Shown: piece after piece, positions 47,291 to 56,879 of the stretch
Layout: each line of letters begins with the position of its first letter
How positions within the stretch are numbered: the stretch's first letter is position 1
Source of the DNA: Ancylostoma caninum
Lineage: Eukaryota; Nematoda; Chromadorea; Rhabditida; Ancylostomatidae
Assembly: GCA_037903475.1 (NCBI GenBank)
Contig: JBAJFG010000370.1
Location: 2,036,501-2,100,500, forward strand
Direction of reading: 5' to 3'
Length of the DNA: 64,000 bases
Notes under the pieces: generated by a model
What the model was told of the DNA's origin: nothing
The model's database searches: none
Seen by the model: the letters and a program-made list of their open reading frames with translations, nothing else
Position numbers and translations under genes: made by a program

Positions 47291-47659
47291 TTCAAGGAAT
47301 TCCGAGGGATTCACCCCTTCACAGAATGCCTACCGTAATCCCAAAGAAATCAGTAGGGCAAAAAATTTTTAGTTGTTTGTGGTGGAAAAAAAGTTTCATG
47401 CAGTGTCACTAAAATGGAAGAAATTAACGTGATCTTTGCCTTGGTTCCGCAAGACACAGCTCGTCAAGACGTTGGTAGTGGTCAATGTGGTGAACCTATA
47501 CAAGTCTTTCGAAATCGCCTCAGAAGGCTGCCGTCTCAAAAGTAGCGAAAGACTCACTTCATTAACGCCCCTTTCGTTCTGACATTTTTGCTGGAGAGAG
47601 CTTTGAAAAACTCATTGGGAAAGAATGAGTTATGGCAGTTCCGCGTTTTTCTACTGAAA

Positions 47660-47845
47660 AACCAACTGTTGCGCGCATTTGCATATGCAATGCAGTAACG
47701 TTAACTTTACCACGCAAATGTGCTCGCATCATGTGCCGGGCGGTGTAGGGCCGTTTTTCATTTTTTTAGAGAAGAAAAGAACCAACTAAGCTTCACAGTG
47801 GGATGGTTAGAAGCCGAGAAATTAATATAAAAGGAACGAGGGGTG
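47660..47845 (+). promoter_or_regulatory. Conserved upstream block of globin G3
   Basis: ATTTGCAT at 47,677-47,684 inside GCATTTGCATATGCA, then TATAAAAGG at 47,826-47,834, 149 bp on, followed by GAGCTCGTTCCTGAGG. Same arrangement as the other three genes. It is 860-870 bp before the G3 ATG, so either a long 5' leader is spliced out or transcription starts elsewhere. Confidence 0.5.
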
Positions 47846-48693
47846 CGAACACTTAGAGCTCGTTCCTGAGGTTCCTTTGCTCTGTTCACCTCCCTCGCCT
47901 ACCACTTTCTACTCCATGCTGCTTTCACTAATTACAATAGTGGATCAACATCAAATTCGATTAGTAGTAGGTTGAGCACAAAATTACATGGGCGCTGAAA
48001 AATGCACATCACAGCTTTTTGACACGTTCACTGCACTCTTTTGAAGTGGTTACAATACCTGCAATAGTGCGCCTTGACATTCCGAAGCATTTTCTGCAGA
48101 GCACTTGTGCTGGGATTCTAGACAAACGACTCGACACAAAACGATTGACTGTTGCTCTAGTCAAAGGAGCGACTTATTGTCAAGATATTCCAAACACTTA
48201 GGCTGATGTATACAGTGAGGGTTGATGGGGTTGCATTTTTCGCAGACTTAAGAAGCACGCAATGCGACCGTACAGCTCGTGCTGAAGTTATCTCCGCGAT
48301 AGTAAATCATAAGGTTTTCTCGAGTGTTTGTTAGTTTCCTGGATAGTTGGCACCAAATAAAATGGAAAACTATTGAGAAAACGTTGAATTGCGACTACTG
48401 CGGCGATTCCAGAGCGACCGTCACTACTGAACCTTGTATTTTCCGAGTATGCGGAAGTCGTACGTAATAGTTAAACATTTGTGAAAATGTCACGGAAAAA
48501 TTAAAAAACATGGAAACCCTAAATTTTTAAGGAAATGTCGTGGTTTCCTACGTGATTGAAGTGGGCAATTCCTCGCAGTGGCGAGGAAGTTGGAATCATA
48601 GCATGCCCAACGTATTCTGATCGTTTCCCTCAACCTTGTTCTCAAAAATTTTCCTCTGGCTTCCTGAATCAGTACTTTCAGCACTACTCGACA

Positions 48694-49928
48694 ATGCCAT
48701 CGAAAGAGACAGCGTTGTCTGCGATCCTTCTCGTTGGTAAGCGATTGCTTTCACAGCATTGTTGTTTTATGTTGTTTTATAGTATCATCAGAAATAATTT
48801 CTATTTTCAGCATGTTTCTACGCAGCACACACCTCGTAAGTTCCTGGAAATGCTTCCTTTATTGGAAGCAAACTAACGCTCAATTCCACAGATTTCTCAC
48901 ATTTCCGTGTCTTCTTCGTGTAATCTGCAGATCACATTTGGCTGCTTCACTCCCCTTTAAAAATAAGGCTTTTGATACCTGCTTTTGGATGGAAACTCGG
49001 TTTCAGACTGACTTCCCACCCAATCAGAGTTCTTCTCGAATGTACCTTCTTTCTTCTCACCCCTACAGTTGTTGAATTGCAGGGCGATGGCTCCAGCCGA
49101 CGTTAGGAAGCACACCGTGGCTTCACTTGTTAATGTGCCTGTCATGAAGGAACACCACGGCAGAGACTTCTACAAGTAGTAAGTGCCATTAAAGTTTTGA
49201 ACCTGTGCCTCCCTTTCAGTAATCGTTTTCCCTCCGTCGTTGCAGTTTCTTCACCACTCATCCAGAGCATCGAAGATACTATAAAGGCGCGGAGAACTTC
49301 AATGCTGACGATGTAGAGAAGAGCGAAAGGTTGGAATAGTTCTGATGAGAGCGAGCACAAGGGATGCCGCAGATTTACTCTATTCCTTCAGATTTGACAA
49401 GCTTGGACATGCCATACTTCTTCATGTTCATGTTCTGGCGAATACATTCGACAACGTTAGTATTTAAGAAGAGAACTTAGCTCATGAAAAAAAAGATACT
49501 ATAATAAGTTTCTTACAGGAACCCGTTTTCCGCGCATTTACTGGTGAGGTTATAAGCAGACATGTAACGAGGGGTCTGGAGCCCGTGCTCTGGAAGGTGC
49601 ATCCACTTTTCCAAGCCGAAGCTTTTTTCCGTTGAATTTCACAGAAGTGATGACTAACTGAGATGACAAATGCATGAAAATGACCGCGCATTTGATCTCG
49701 CCCTCGTGTATCAAGAATCTTTTTTCCTTGTAATCACTCCTGGAAATGCTAGCAAAAGTGCTGTTTCTGACATAATTGCAGGAGTTCTGGGGATATTGGA
49801 AGGGCTTCTTGGAGAGCAAAGGAACAACATTGTCTGCACAACAGAAAGAAGCGTGGGACACCCTGGGCAAGCTGTTCAATGAGGAGGCCCAATCGCAACT
49901 TACCAAGCATGGACTGCCTCATGTGTAA
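48694..49928 (+). CDS. Secreted nematode globin G3
   Basis: Exons: 48694-48736, 48811-48835, 49083-49178, 49246-49329, 49392-49455, 49519-49596, 49782-49928; 178 aa, all phases consistent. The signal peptide starts MPSKETALSAILLVACFYAA. The mature chain keeps Tyr (B10), Leu (E7) and His (F8), with MKEHHGRDFYKYFFTTHPEH and FDKLGHAILLHVHVLANTFD, ending GLPHV. Predicted exported haem protein of the nematode extracellular or cuticle globin type. An acceptor TTTCAG ends 12 nt before the ATG, and AATAAA is at 50,027-50,032, about 100 nt after the stop. The gene and its introns are virtually identical to G4 in the opposite arm. Confidence 0.95.
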
Positions 49929-50456
49929 AGCAGCTTTCCTTGTGGATCATTGAGAGCTGTAGTAGATTTTTAGGCTCGTAATAATTAATGCATTGGTTTG
50001 CAGTTATAGCACCTGTTTTATATAGTAATAAACGTTAACGATAAGATAACTAAATGTGATATCGCATCAGATTTGATCAAAGAAGCAACAAACTTCCGAG
50101 ATGAATGCTGTGTTGTTCCAAATGGGCTTGTGTTTTCAAAGTGAATTCAGTCTCTCAACAAAAAAAAACGAACTACGCAACTGCGAACAAAAATTGATTC
50201 AGTTAACATTGAAAGTTGGTTCTTTGTTATGTTCCCTGATGTGCTGTGTGAAAGTACCCATGGTTTGCAGCGTTGCTGGGTGCAAGCGGTTGATTCAAAA
50301 CCTGTGGTTATGGCGAGGTCGAAAGAAGGCGACATCCTAGCTGACATTTCTGGGAGCGCAGGTTTACCATGAGTAGGTCATAGCCTATTCCCAACCCTTT
50401 GTCCTTCTAGCATTTACAAGTTGGGTAGATACTTGTATATGACTACTTCCGAAACT

Positions 50457-50541
50457 CAAAAGCTATTCTCTGCTGCGCATGTTCTGGCTTATACATACGA
50501 CAATGTTGGTGTTCCAAAGATGGACCAAAACTATTACATTC
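50457..50541 (+). pseudogene. Globin pseudogene fragment, fifth exon only
   Basis: Encodes KLFSAAHVLAYTYDN before GTTGGT, resembling the fifth globin exon (ILLHVHVLANTFDN then GT). It lies about 530 bp downstream of G3 in the same orientation. The match to the right arm stops at about 50,541, just after this exon, so the sixth exon seen in the right-arm copy (53,085-53,140) is absent here. Upstream exons are not recognisable. Confidence 0.65.
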
Positions 50542-51339
50542 AACTTTTCCAAACTACGCTTTCGTCATTGGTTCACGTGTAGAAAGTTGAATTCTAGCAG
50601 TGAAGAGGAAAATAGCCCTTTAAAACCACATGTTGTTAATAGGCGTTGAGCATAGCGTCGTTCTGAAGAGGTGTAAATATAGTTCCTAGAGATCCCAGTG
50701 ACATTATTGTTCGATAGTGTGATTGGTACATTGGTTGCTCGAGACGGTACCTGTCCGCGAATTTTTCACTACAAAGGTTTCTATAACAAAGGCTAGTCCT
50801 TTCAAGGTTTTGCTGCTGAAGCCATTGACGTCAACGCGATTTTTTGGTGACGGTGATCTCACAGTTTTACTTTATGTATGTTTTGCCAAATACTGCTCAA
50901 TTTTTTATTCCTGATAATTATGATTTTATCGAATCTTCAACGCTATTTGATTGATAGATTCAAAAATTGGTAGAAACAGTAGGATTCGATGTCTGGTAAA
51001 AGTGAACCATGCGACAAAGAGGCACTGCTCATGATGAGCTGCAATGTCATCAGTTTCAATGCCGTTAATAGTCACAATTTTGGTGAAGCTTGTTGATAAT
51101 CCTACAAGTAAAGAATTTTCGAGATCATTACCTCATACTGTCGGACAACTCAGAAAAACTGAGCAAGTGCTTTTCTTTCCGGGCAAGTACAAGTCTGCAC
51201 TACCTCTATCTGTCTCACTTCAAAATTCTAGACCACTAATGAAATATGACAGAAATAGCGCCAGAAAGAGCGATACGATAACTTTTCTTGGACTCTCCCC
51301 TATTGAGAAAGCGTGATATGAAGCCACTAATTTCGCCCT

Positions 51340-51470
51340 TGTCCGCACCGTTATCTGGCACCAAAAGCAGGATAACGATCCGGGTAACGGATAGACCAAA
51401 ATGAACGGATAGCGGTGAAACGGAGAACCTAATGCGGATAATCTGCTCGTCTTTGGTACAGAGCATGTCA
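51340..51470 (-). repeat. GGATAA repeat, reversed copy
   Basis: Read on the minus strand it runs GTACCAAAGACGAGCAGATT, TTATCCG words, then GCCAGATAACGGTGCGGACAAG, in the same order as 21,553-21,660. Confidence 0.55.
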
Positions 51471-51835
51471 AATTTCGTCTGAATGCTGTTATTAGCCTGA
51501 AAATAGGGGCAACGGAGTAAGAGAGTAACTCAATTGATGGAAGGAACATCCACACATGTTCTGTGGACATTCCTCACCTAAAAGTTGAGATGTTCGCTTC
51601 ATAGTGCTCACTGCCCCCTATGTCGCTCTTTTTGGCGAATCTCATTGAATCTTCCCGCTTAATCTGGCACTCTCTCGGCCTTCCTCCTTATTTTACCATC
51701 CTCTTATATTCATGAGTAGTAGCGTTGTGAGAACTAAAGGAGATGGGAATAAGATTGGAACGTTCAGAAGGAAGACCAGAGTGAAGGCGATGCCGTTTTG
51801 GTTGAAATCTGTTTGTTGCACGGCTTTTTGATGAC

Positions 51836-52266
51836 AACAAAATTTTTATGAAAAAAGGCAACTGCTGATAAACACACCCTCGTGCATAGGTAAGACGGCT
51901 TATATACGGTCCGTTGATAACACTTCAAAACTTGACCATAGGATTCCTAACTACACACTAGAAAGGGCTCAAGAAAAGATAACGAACAGCTTTCAGAAAA
52001 GGCATAAGTCTGTGCCTAAATTGAAATCTCCAGTGAGAATAGCGGAGCCCATCTTGGAAGTCATCACGCAATCGGTGGAAAAAAGCGCTTTGACGCCAAA
52101 TGTAGAAATTTTTGAGAAAAGTTTGGAAAATTTGTTAGCTAGTGCAAAATTTGTTAGCTGCTGTATGGGAACATTGTTGAGAAGAAAGGGGCAACCTCCA
52201 AGTACCGTGATAAAAGAAAGCGCTAGTAGCATAGGGCAAGCAAGAGCAGCTGTGGAAATGAATTGA
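51836..52266 (+). CDS. Unassigned 143-codon open frame in the palindrome spacer
   Basis: Open from just after two stops to TGA at 52,264-52,266; the first ATG is at 52,012 (84 codons remain). The deduced sequence is Lys/Ser-rich with an amphipathic look (VITQSVEKSALTPNVEIFEK, then CCMGTLLRRKGQPP). I recognise no family, and no acceptor or start fits the 5' end clearly. It may be an exon, a transposon relic or chance; an overlapping minus open frame (51,993-52,322) argues for caution. Confidence 0.2.
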
Positions 52267-52520
52267 AAAAGAAACGTTGCTACAGTGATAGGTATCTTTC
52301 CCATTCGAAATGAATCGATCACAAAGAGGTGCTAATACGAACTCTTCTCCTCTTTAACTACTCATGTCAACAAGTTGAGGAGAAAGTGCAAAAATGGAAG
52401 AAATGGCATCCGAATCAAATTTTCATCTCTAAATTTTGACAAAGTTTTTCTCGGTGAATTGAATATACATCTTTGAATCTATTAGGAGTTAATATAAGCC
52501 CTTGCGCTTTTCCTTCGGAT

Positions 52521-52636
52521 GCCAAAACTCAGCTTATCCGCCGTTCCACCGAGTAGTGCTTTTGCCGCACTCTACTACAAAAATGAGGCGGCAACTGCAC
52601 TACGCGGTGGAACGGCGGTTAAGCTGAGCCTTTGGC
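52521..52636. mobile_element. Hairpin MITE, ~116 bp
   Basis: The left arm runs from GCCAAAACTCAGCTTATCCG to about 52,551. The right arm, read in reverse, is GCCAAAGGCTCAGCTTAACC and on through CCGTTCCACCG. The pair forms a stem of about 31 bp with a loop of about 55 bp. No protein-coding capacity. Confidence 0.65.
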
Positions 52637-52719
52637 GTTGCGCGGTTCCTGCAATCTGTGCTCTGAACAATGTCGAGACTCTAGCACAGAGTAGAGAAAT
52701 GCTTGGCGGGATAGACGCA

Positions 52720-52870
52720 AGATTACTCAGATAAACCTCTTTGCAGGCCTTTGAGGAAGGCGATAGAGCCGAAAAGTCAGGCCGCTAATAAAAAGTTCCA
52801 TCTAACAACCTCGTAAGGCACAAAGAACTTCTACGCAATAGTCAATATGCCGAGGTTTCAAAATACGAAG
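52720..52870 (+). ncRNA. Repeat with hammerhead-like core (copy 2, decayed)
   Basis: TTTGAGGAAGGC, a short loop, then GCCGAAAAGTC stands where copy 1 has CTGACGAAGGCG and CGCCGAAACGTC. The downstream ACAACCTCGTAAGG and ATGCCGAGGTTTC match copy 1 (29,130-29,275). The core has lost conserved bases and would not be expected to cleave. Confidence 0.35.
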
Positions 52871-53084
52871 GCATTTGAAATATCACATCTCAGGAGTCTT
52901 CCCGCAGAAGCTTACGTCGTTATTAAGAACAAGAAGGACTGAAGAGTCTCTGAACAAGTTTCCGGCTAAACTCTACCACTTTTATTAGTGGCTACAATCC
53001 AATTATTTTCTTGGCGATACACAACTCATCTTATTATTAAAAGGGATTCCATACCAGCAAAGGAACCATCGTTATGTTTTTATT

Positions 53085-53240
53085 AATAACTTTCCCAGTA
53101 AATGTGCCGAAAACAGGTCCTCGGAAGAAGAATGTAAGGCACCATTTGAATGAGAATGTAATAGTTTTGGTCCATCTTTGGAACACCAACATTGTCGTAT
53201 GTATAAGCCAGAACATGCGCAGCAGAGAATAGCTTTTGAG
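53085..53240 (-). pseudogene. Globin pseudogene fragment, fifth and sixth exons
   Basis: On the minus strand the fifth-exon homologue (KLFSAAHVLAYTYDN) is followed by a sixth-exon homologue at about 53,140-53,085 reading GPVFGTFTGKVINKN, against EPVFRAFTGEVINKH in the intact genes. It follows G4 in tandem orientation. The palindrome edge (about 53,154) falls between these two exon remnants, so only the fifth is shared with the left arm. The F8 His is replaced by Asn and no other exons are visible; it is dead. Confidence 0.7.
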
Positions 53241-53766
53241 TTTCGGAAGTAGTCATATACAAGTATCTACCCAACTTGTAAATGCTAGAAGGACAAAGGG
53301 TTGGGAATAGGCTATGACCTACTCATGGTAAACCTGCGCTCCCAGAAATGTCAGCTAGGATGTCGCCTTCTTTCGACCTCGCCATAACCACAGGTTTTGA
53401 ATCAACCGCTTGCACCCAGCAACGCTGCAAACCATGGGTACTTTCACACAGCACATCAGGGAACATAACAAAGAACCAACTTTCAATGTTAACTGAATCA
53501 ATTTTTGTTCGCAGTTGCGTAGTTCGTTTTTTTTTGTTGAGAGACTGAATTCACTTTGAAAACACAAGCCCATTTGGAACAACACAGCATTCATCTCGGA
53601 AGTTTGTTGCTTCTTTGATCAAATCTGATGCGATATCACATTTAGTTATCTTATCGTTAACGTTTATTACTATATAAAACAGGTGCTATAACTGCAAACC
53701 AATGCATTAATTATTACGAGCCTAAAAATCTACTACAGCTCTCAATGATCCACAAGGAAAGCTGCT

Positions 53767-55002
53767 TTACACATGAGGCAGTCCATGCTTGGTAAGTTGC
53801 GATTGGGCCTCCTCATTGAACAGCTTGCCCAGGGTGTCCCACGCTTCTTTCTGTTGTGCAGACAATGTTGTTCCTTTGCTCTCCAAGAAGCCCTTCCAAT
53901 ATCCCCAGAACTCCTGCAATTATGTCAGAAACAGCACTTTTGCTAGCATTTCCAGGAGTGATTACAAGGAAAAAAGATTCTTGATACACGAGGGCGAGAT
54001 CAAATGCGCGGTCATTTTCATGCATTTGTCATCTCAGTTAGTCATCACTTCTGTGAAATTCAACGGAAAAAAGCTTCGGCTTGGAAAAGTGGATGCACCT
54101 TCCAGAGCACGGGCTCCAGACCCCTCGTTACATGTCTGCTTATAACCTCACCAGTAAATGCGCGGAAAACGGGTTCCTGTAAGAAACTTATTATAGTATC
54201 TTTTTTTTTCATGAGCTAAGTTCTCTTCTTAAATACTAACGTTGTCGAATGTATTCGCCAGAACATGAACATGAAGAAGTATGGCATGTCCAAGCTTGTC
54301 AAATCTGAAGAAATAGAGTAAATCTGCGGCATCCCTTGTGCTCGCTCTCATCAGAACTATTCCAACCTTTCGCTCTTCTCTACATCGTCAGCATTGAAGT
54401 TCTCCGCGCCTTTATAGTATCTTCGATGCTCTGGATGAGTGGTGAAGAAACTGCAACGACGAAGGGAAAACGATTACTGAAAGGGAGGCACAGGTTCAAA
54501 ACTTTAATGGCACTTACTACTTGTAGAAGTCTCTGCCGTGGTGTTCCTTCATGACAGGCACATTAACAAGTGAAGCCACGGTGTGCTTCCTAACGTCGGC
54601 TGGAGCCATCGCCCTGCAATTCAACAACTGTAGGGGTGAGAAGAAAGAAGGTACATTCGAGAAGAATTCTGATTGGGTGGGAAGTCAGTCTGAAACCGAG
54701 TTTGCATCCAAAAGCAGGTATCAAAAGCCTTATTTTTAAAGGGGAGTGAAGCAGCCAAATGTGATCTGCAGATTACACGAAGAAGACACGGAAATGTGAG
54801 AAATCTGTGGAATTGAGCGTTAGTTTGCTTCCAATAAAGGAAGCATTTCCAGGAACTTACGAGGTGTGTGCTGCGTAGAAACATGCTGAAAATAGAAATT
54901 ATTTCTGATGATACTATAAAACAACATAAAACAACAATGCTGTGAAAGCAATCGCTTACCAACGAGAAGGATCGCAGACAACGCTGTCTCTTTCGATGGC
55001 AT
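53767..55002 (-). CDS. Secreted nematode globin G4
   Basis: Exons (minus): 55002-54960, 54885-54861, 54613-54518, 54450-54367, 54304-54241, 54176-54099, 53913-53767; 178 aa. The reading matches G3 as far as I can compare by eye, including the signal peptide start MPSKETALSAILLVACFYAA, B10 Tyr, E7 Leu and F8 His. Introns are also almost identical to those of G3, so the likeness is not due to protein-level selection alone. Acceptor TTTCAG is 12 nt before the ATG; the mirrored AATAAA is at 53,668-53,663. It converges on G3 across the 2.6-kb spacer. Confidence 0.95.
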
Positions 55003-55854
55003 TGTCGAGTAGTGCTGAAAGTACTGATTCAGGAAGCCAGAGGAAAATTTTTGAGAACAAGGTTGAGGGAAACGATCAGAATACGTTGGGCATGCTATGA
55101 TTCCAACTTCCTCGCCACTGCGAGGAATTGCCCACTTCAATCACGTAGGAAACCACGACATTTCCTTAAAAATTTAGGGTTTCCATGTTTTTTAATTTTT
55201 CCGTGACATTTTCACAAATGTTTAACTATTACGTACGACTTCCGCATACTCGGAAAATACAAGGTTCAGTAGTGACGGTCGCTCTGGAATCGCCGCAGTA
55301 GTCGCAATTCAACGTTTTCTCAATAGTTTTCCATTTTATTTGGTGCCAACTATCCAGGAAACTAACAAACACTCGAGAAAACCTTATGATTTACTATCGC
55401 GGAGATAACTTCAGCACGAGCTGTACGGTCGCATTGCGTGCTTCTTAAGTCTGCGAAAAATGCAACCCCATCAACCCTCACTGTATACATCAGCCTAAGT
55501 GTTTGGAATATCTTGACAATAAGTCGCTCCTTTGACTAGAGCAACAGTCAATCGTTTTGTGTCGAGTCGTTTGTCTAGAATCCCAGCACAAGTGCTCTGC
55601 AGAAAATGCTTCGGAATGTCAAGGCGCACTATTGCAGGTATTGTAACCACTTCGAAAAAGTGCAGTGCACGTGTCAAAAAGCTGTGCATTTTTCAGCACC
55701 CATGTAATTTTGTGCTCAACGTACTACTAATCGAATTTGATATTGATCCACTATTGTAATTAATGAAAGCAGCATGGAGTAGAAAGTGGTAGGCGAGGGA
55801 GGTGAACAGAGCAAAGAAACCTCAGGAACGAGCTCTAAGTGTTCGCACCCCTCG

Positions 55855-56020
55855 TTCCTTTTATATTAATTTCTCGGCTTCTAACCATCCCACTGTAAAG
55901 CTTAGTTGGTTCGGTTCTTCACTGAAAAAAATGAAAAACGGCCCCACACCGCCCGGCACATGATGCAGGCAAATTTGCGTGGTAAAATTAACGCTACTGC
56001 ACTGCATATGCAAATGCACG
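55855..56020 (-). promoter_or_regulatory. Conserved upstream block of globin G4
   Basis: On the minus strand ATTTGCAT (56,015-56,008) precedes TATAAAAGG (55,865-55,857), with about 143-145 bp between. This region differs from its G3 mirror at about 5% of sites, yet both core motifs are intact in both arms. Confidence 0.5.
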
Positions 56021-56879
56021 CAACAGTTGGTTTTTCAGTAGAAAAACGCGGAACTGCCATAACTCATTCTTTCCCAATGAGTTTTTCAAAGCCCTCTCCA
56101 GCAAAAATGTCAGAACGAAAGGGGCGTTAATGAAGTGAGTCTTTCGCTACTTTTGAGACGGCAGCCTTCTGAGGCGATTTCGAAAGACTTGTATAGGTTC
56201 ACCACATTGACCACTACCAACGTCTTAACGAGCTATGTCTTGCGGAACCGAGGCAAAGTTCACGTTAATTTCTTCCACTTTAGTGACACTGCATGAAAGT
56301 TTTTTTCCACCGCAAACAGCTAAAATTTTCTATTAAATTCCCACTAAAGTCGCTGTGTAAGACAAATACGCGTTCAGTGCATCTACGAATCACGGCTGAA
56401 CTGGAGTGCGTAGCGCATAACACGAGCGGAACTGATTAACGTCGACCAATCTATCTTCTCCTTACACTTATAGATAAATATGGAAAACTGTGGTGATAGT
56501 GACATCAACTGTGATGATGCATGATGATATTCGTGATTGTCATCATTATCTTCATTATTGATGGCTAATAACATATTATTGTTGTTGTCATTTATTGCTT
56601 TTTATTTTTGCTGATAAGGAATGCTTAACGTAACCTCGAATTTGGTGTGACGATATAAAACTGTGGTCATATTCAAGTCCAGCTCATGAAAAGGAGTCAC
56701 CCTAGCAAAATTTAGAGGATTCTGAGAGCTCCATTCATGATGTGGGATCCACCGGTGGGTACCTCGGTCCCTTATGGAGGCCAAGATATGATCCACCCGT
56801 GGCTCTCATGGTTGTCAATATGTTGAAGGCAGCGCTCGCCAAAACTTTTAACTTCGAACAAGTGTTGGGACTAACAAGG

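Larger units (their letters stand above)
44880..50541 (+). repeat. Left arm of the globin inverted duplication
   Basis: Inverted counterpart of 53,154-57,190. By eye the part from about 48,060 to 50,541 matches the right arm almost perfectly, including introns. 47,640-48,060 differs at about 5%, and 44,880-45,740 at roughly 10-12%. About 1.6 kb (45,741-47,365) is present only in this arm and consists of the satellite-bearing element plus a hAT-type MITE. The outer edge cuts through element A. The inner edge cuts through a globin pseudogene after its fifth-exon homologue. Confidence 0.9.
50542..53084. other. Unique spacer between the palindrome arms
   Basis: About 2.6 kb not shared between arms. 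It holds a GGATAA-family repeat (51,340-51,470), an open frame (51,836-52,266), a 116-bp hairpin element (52,521-52,636) and a hammerhead-like repeat (52,720-52,870). No complete gene is supported. Confidence 0.6.

Noticed and set aside
49550..54145. Pair of identical 118-codon open frames antisense to globin exons in the two arms
   Set aside because: They are identical only because the palindrome arms are; they span exons and introns of G3 and G4 on the wrong strand.
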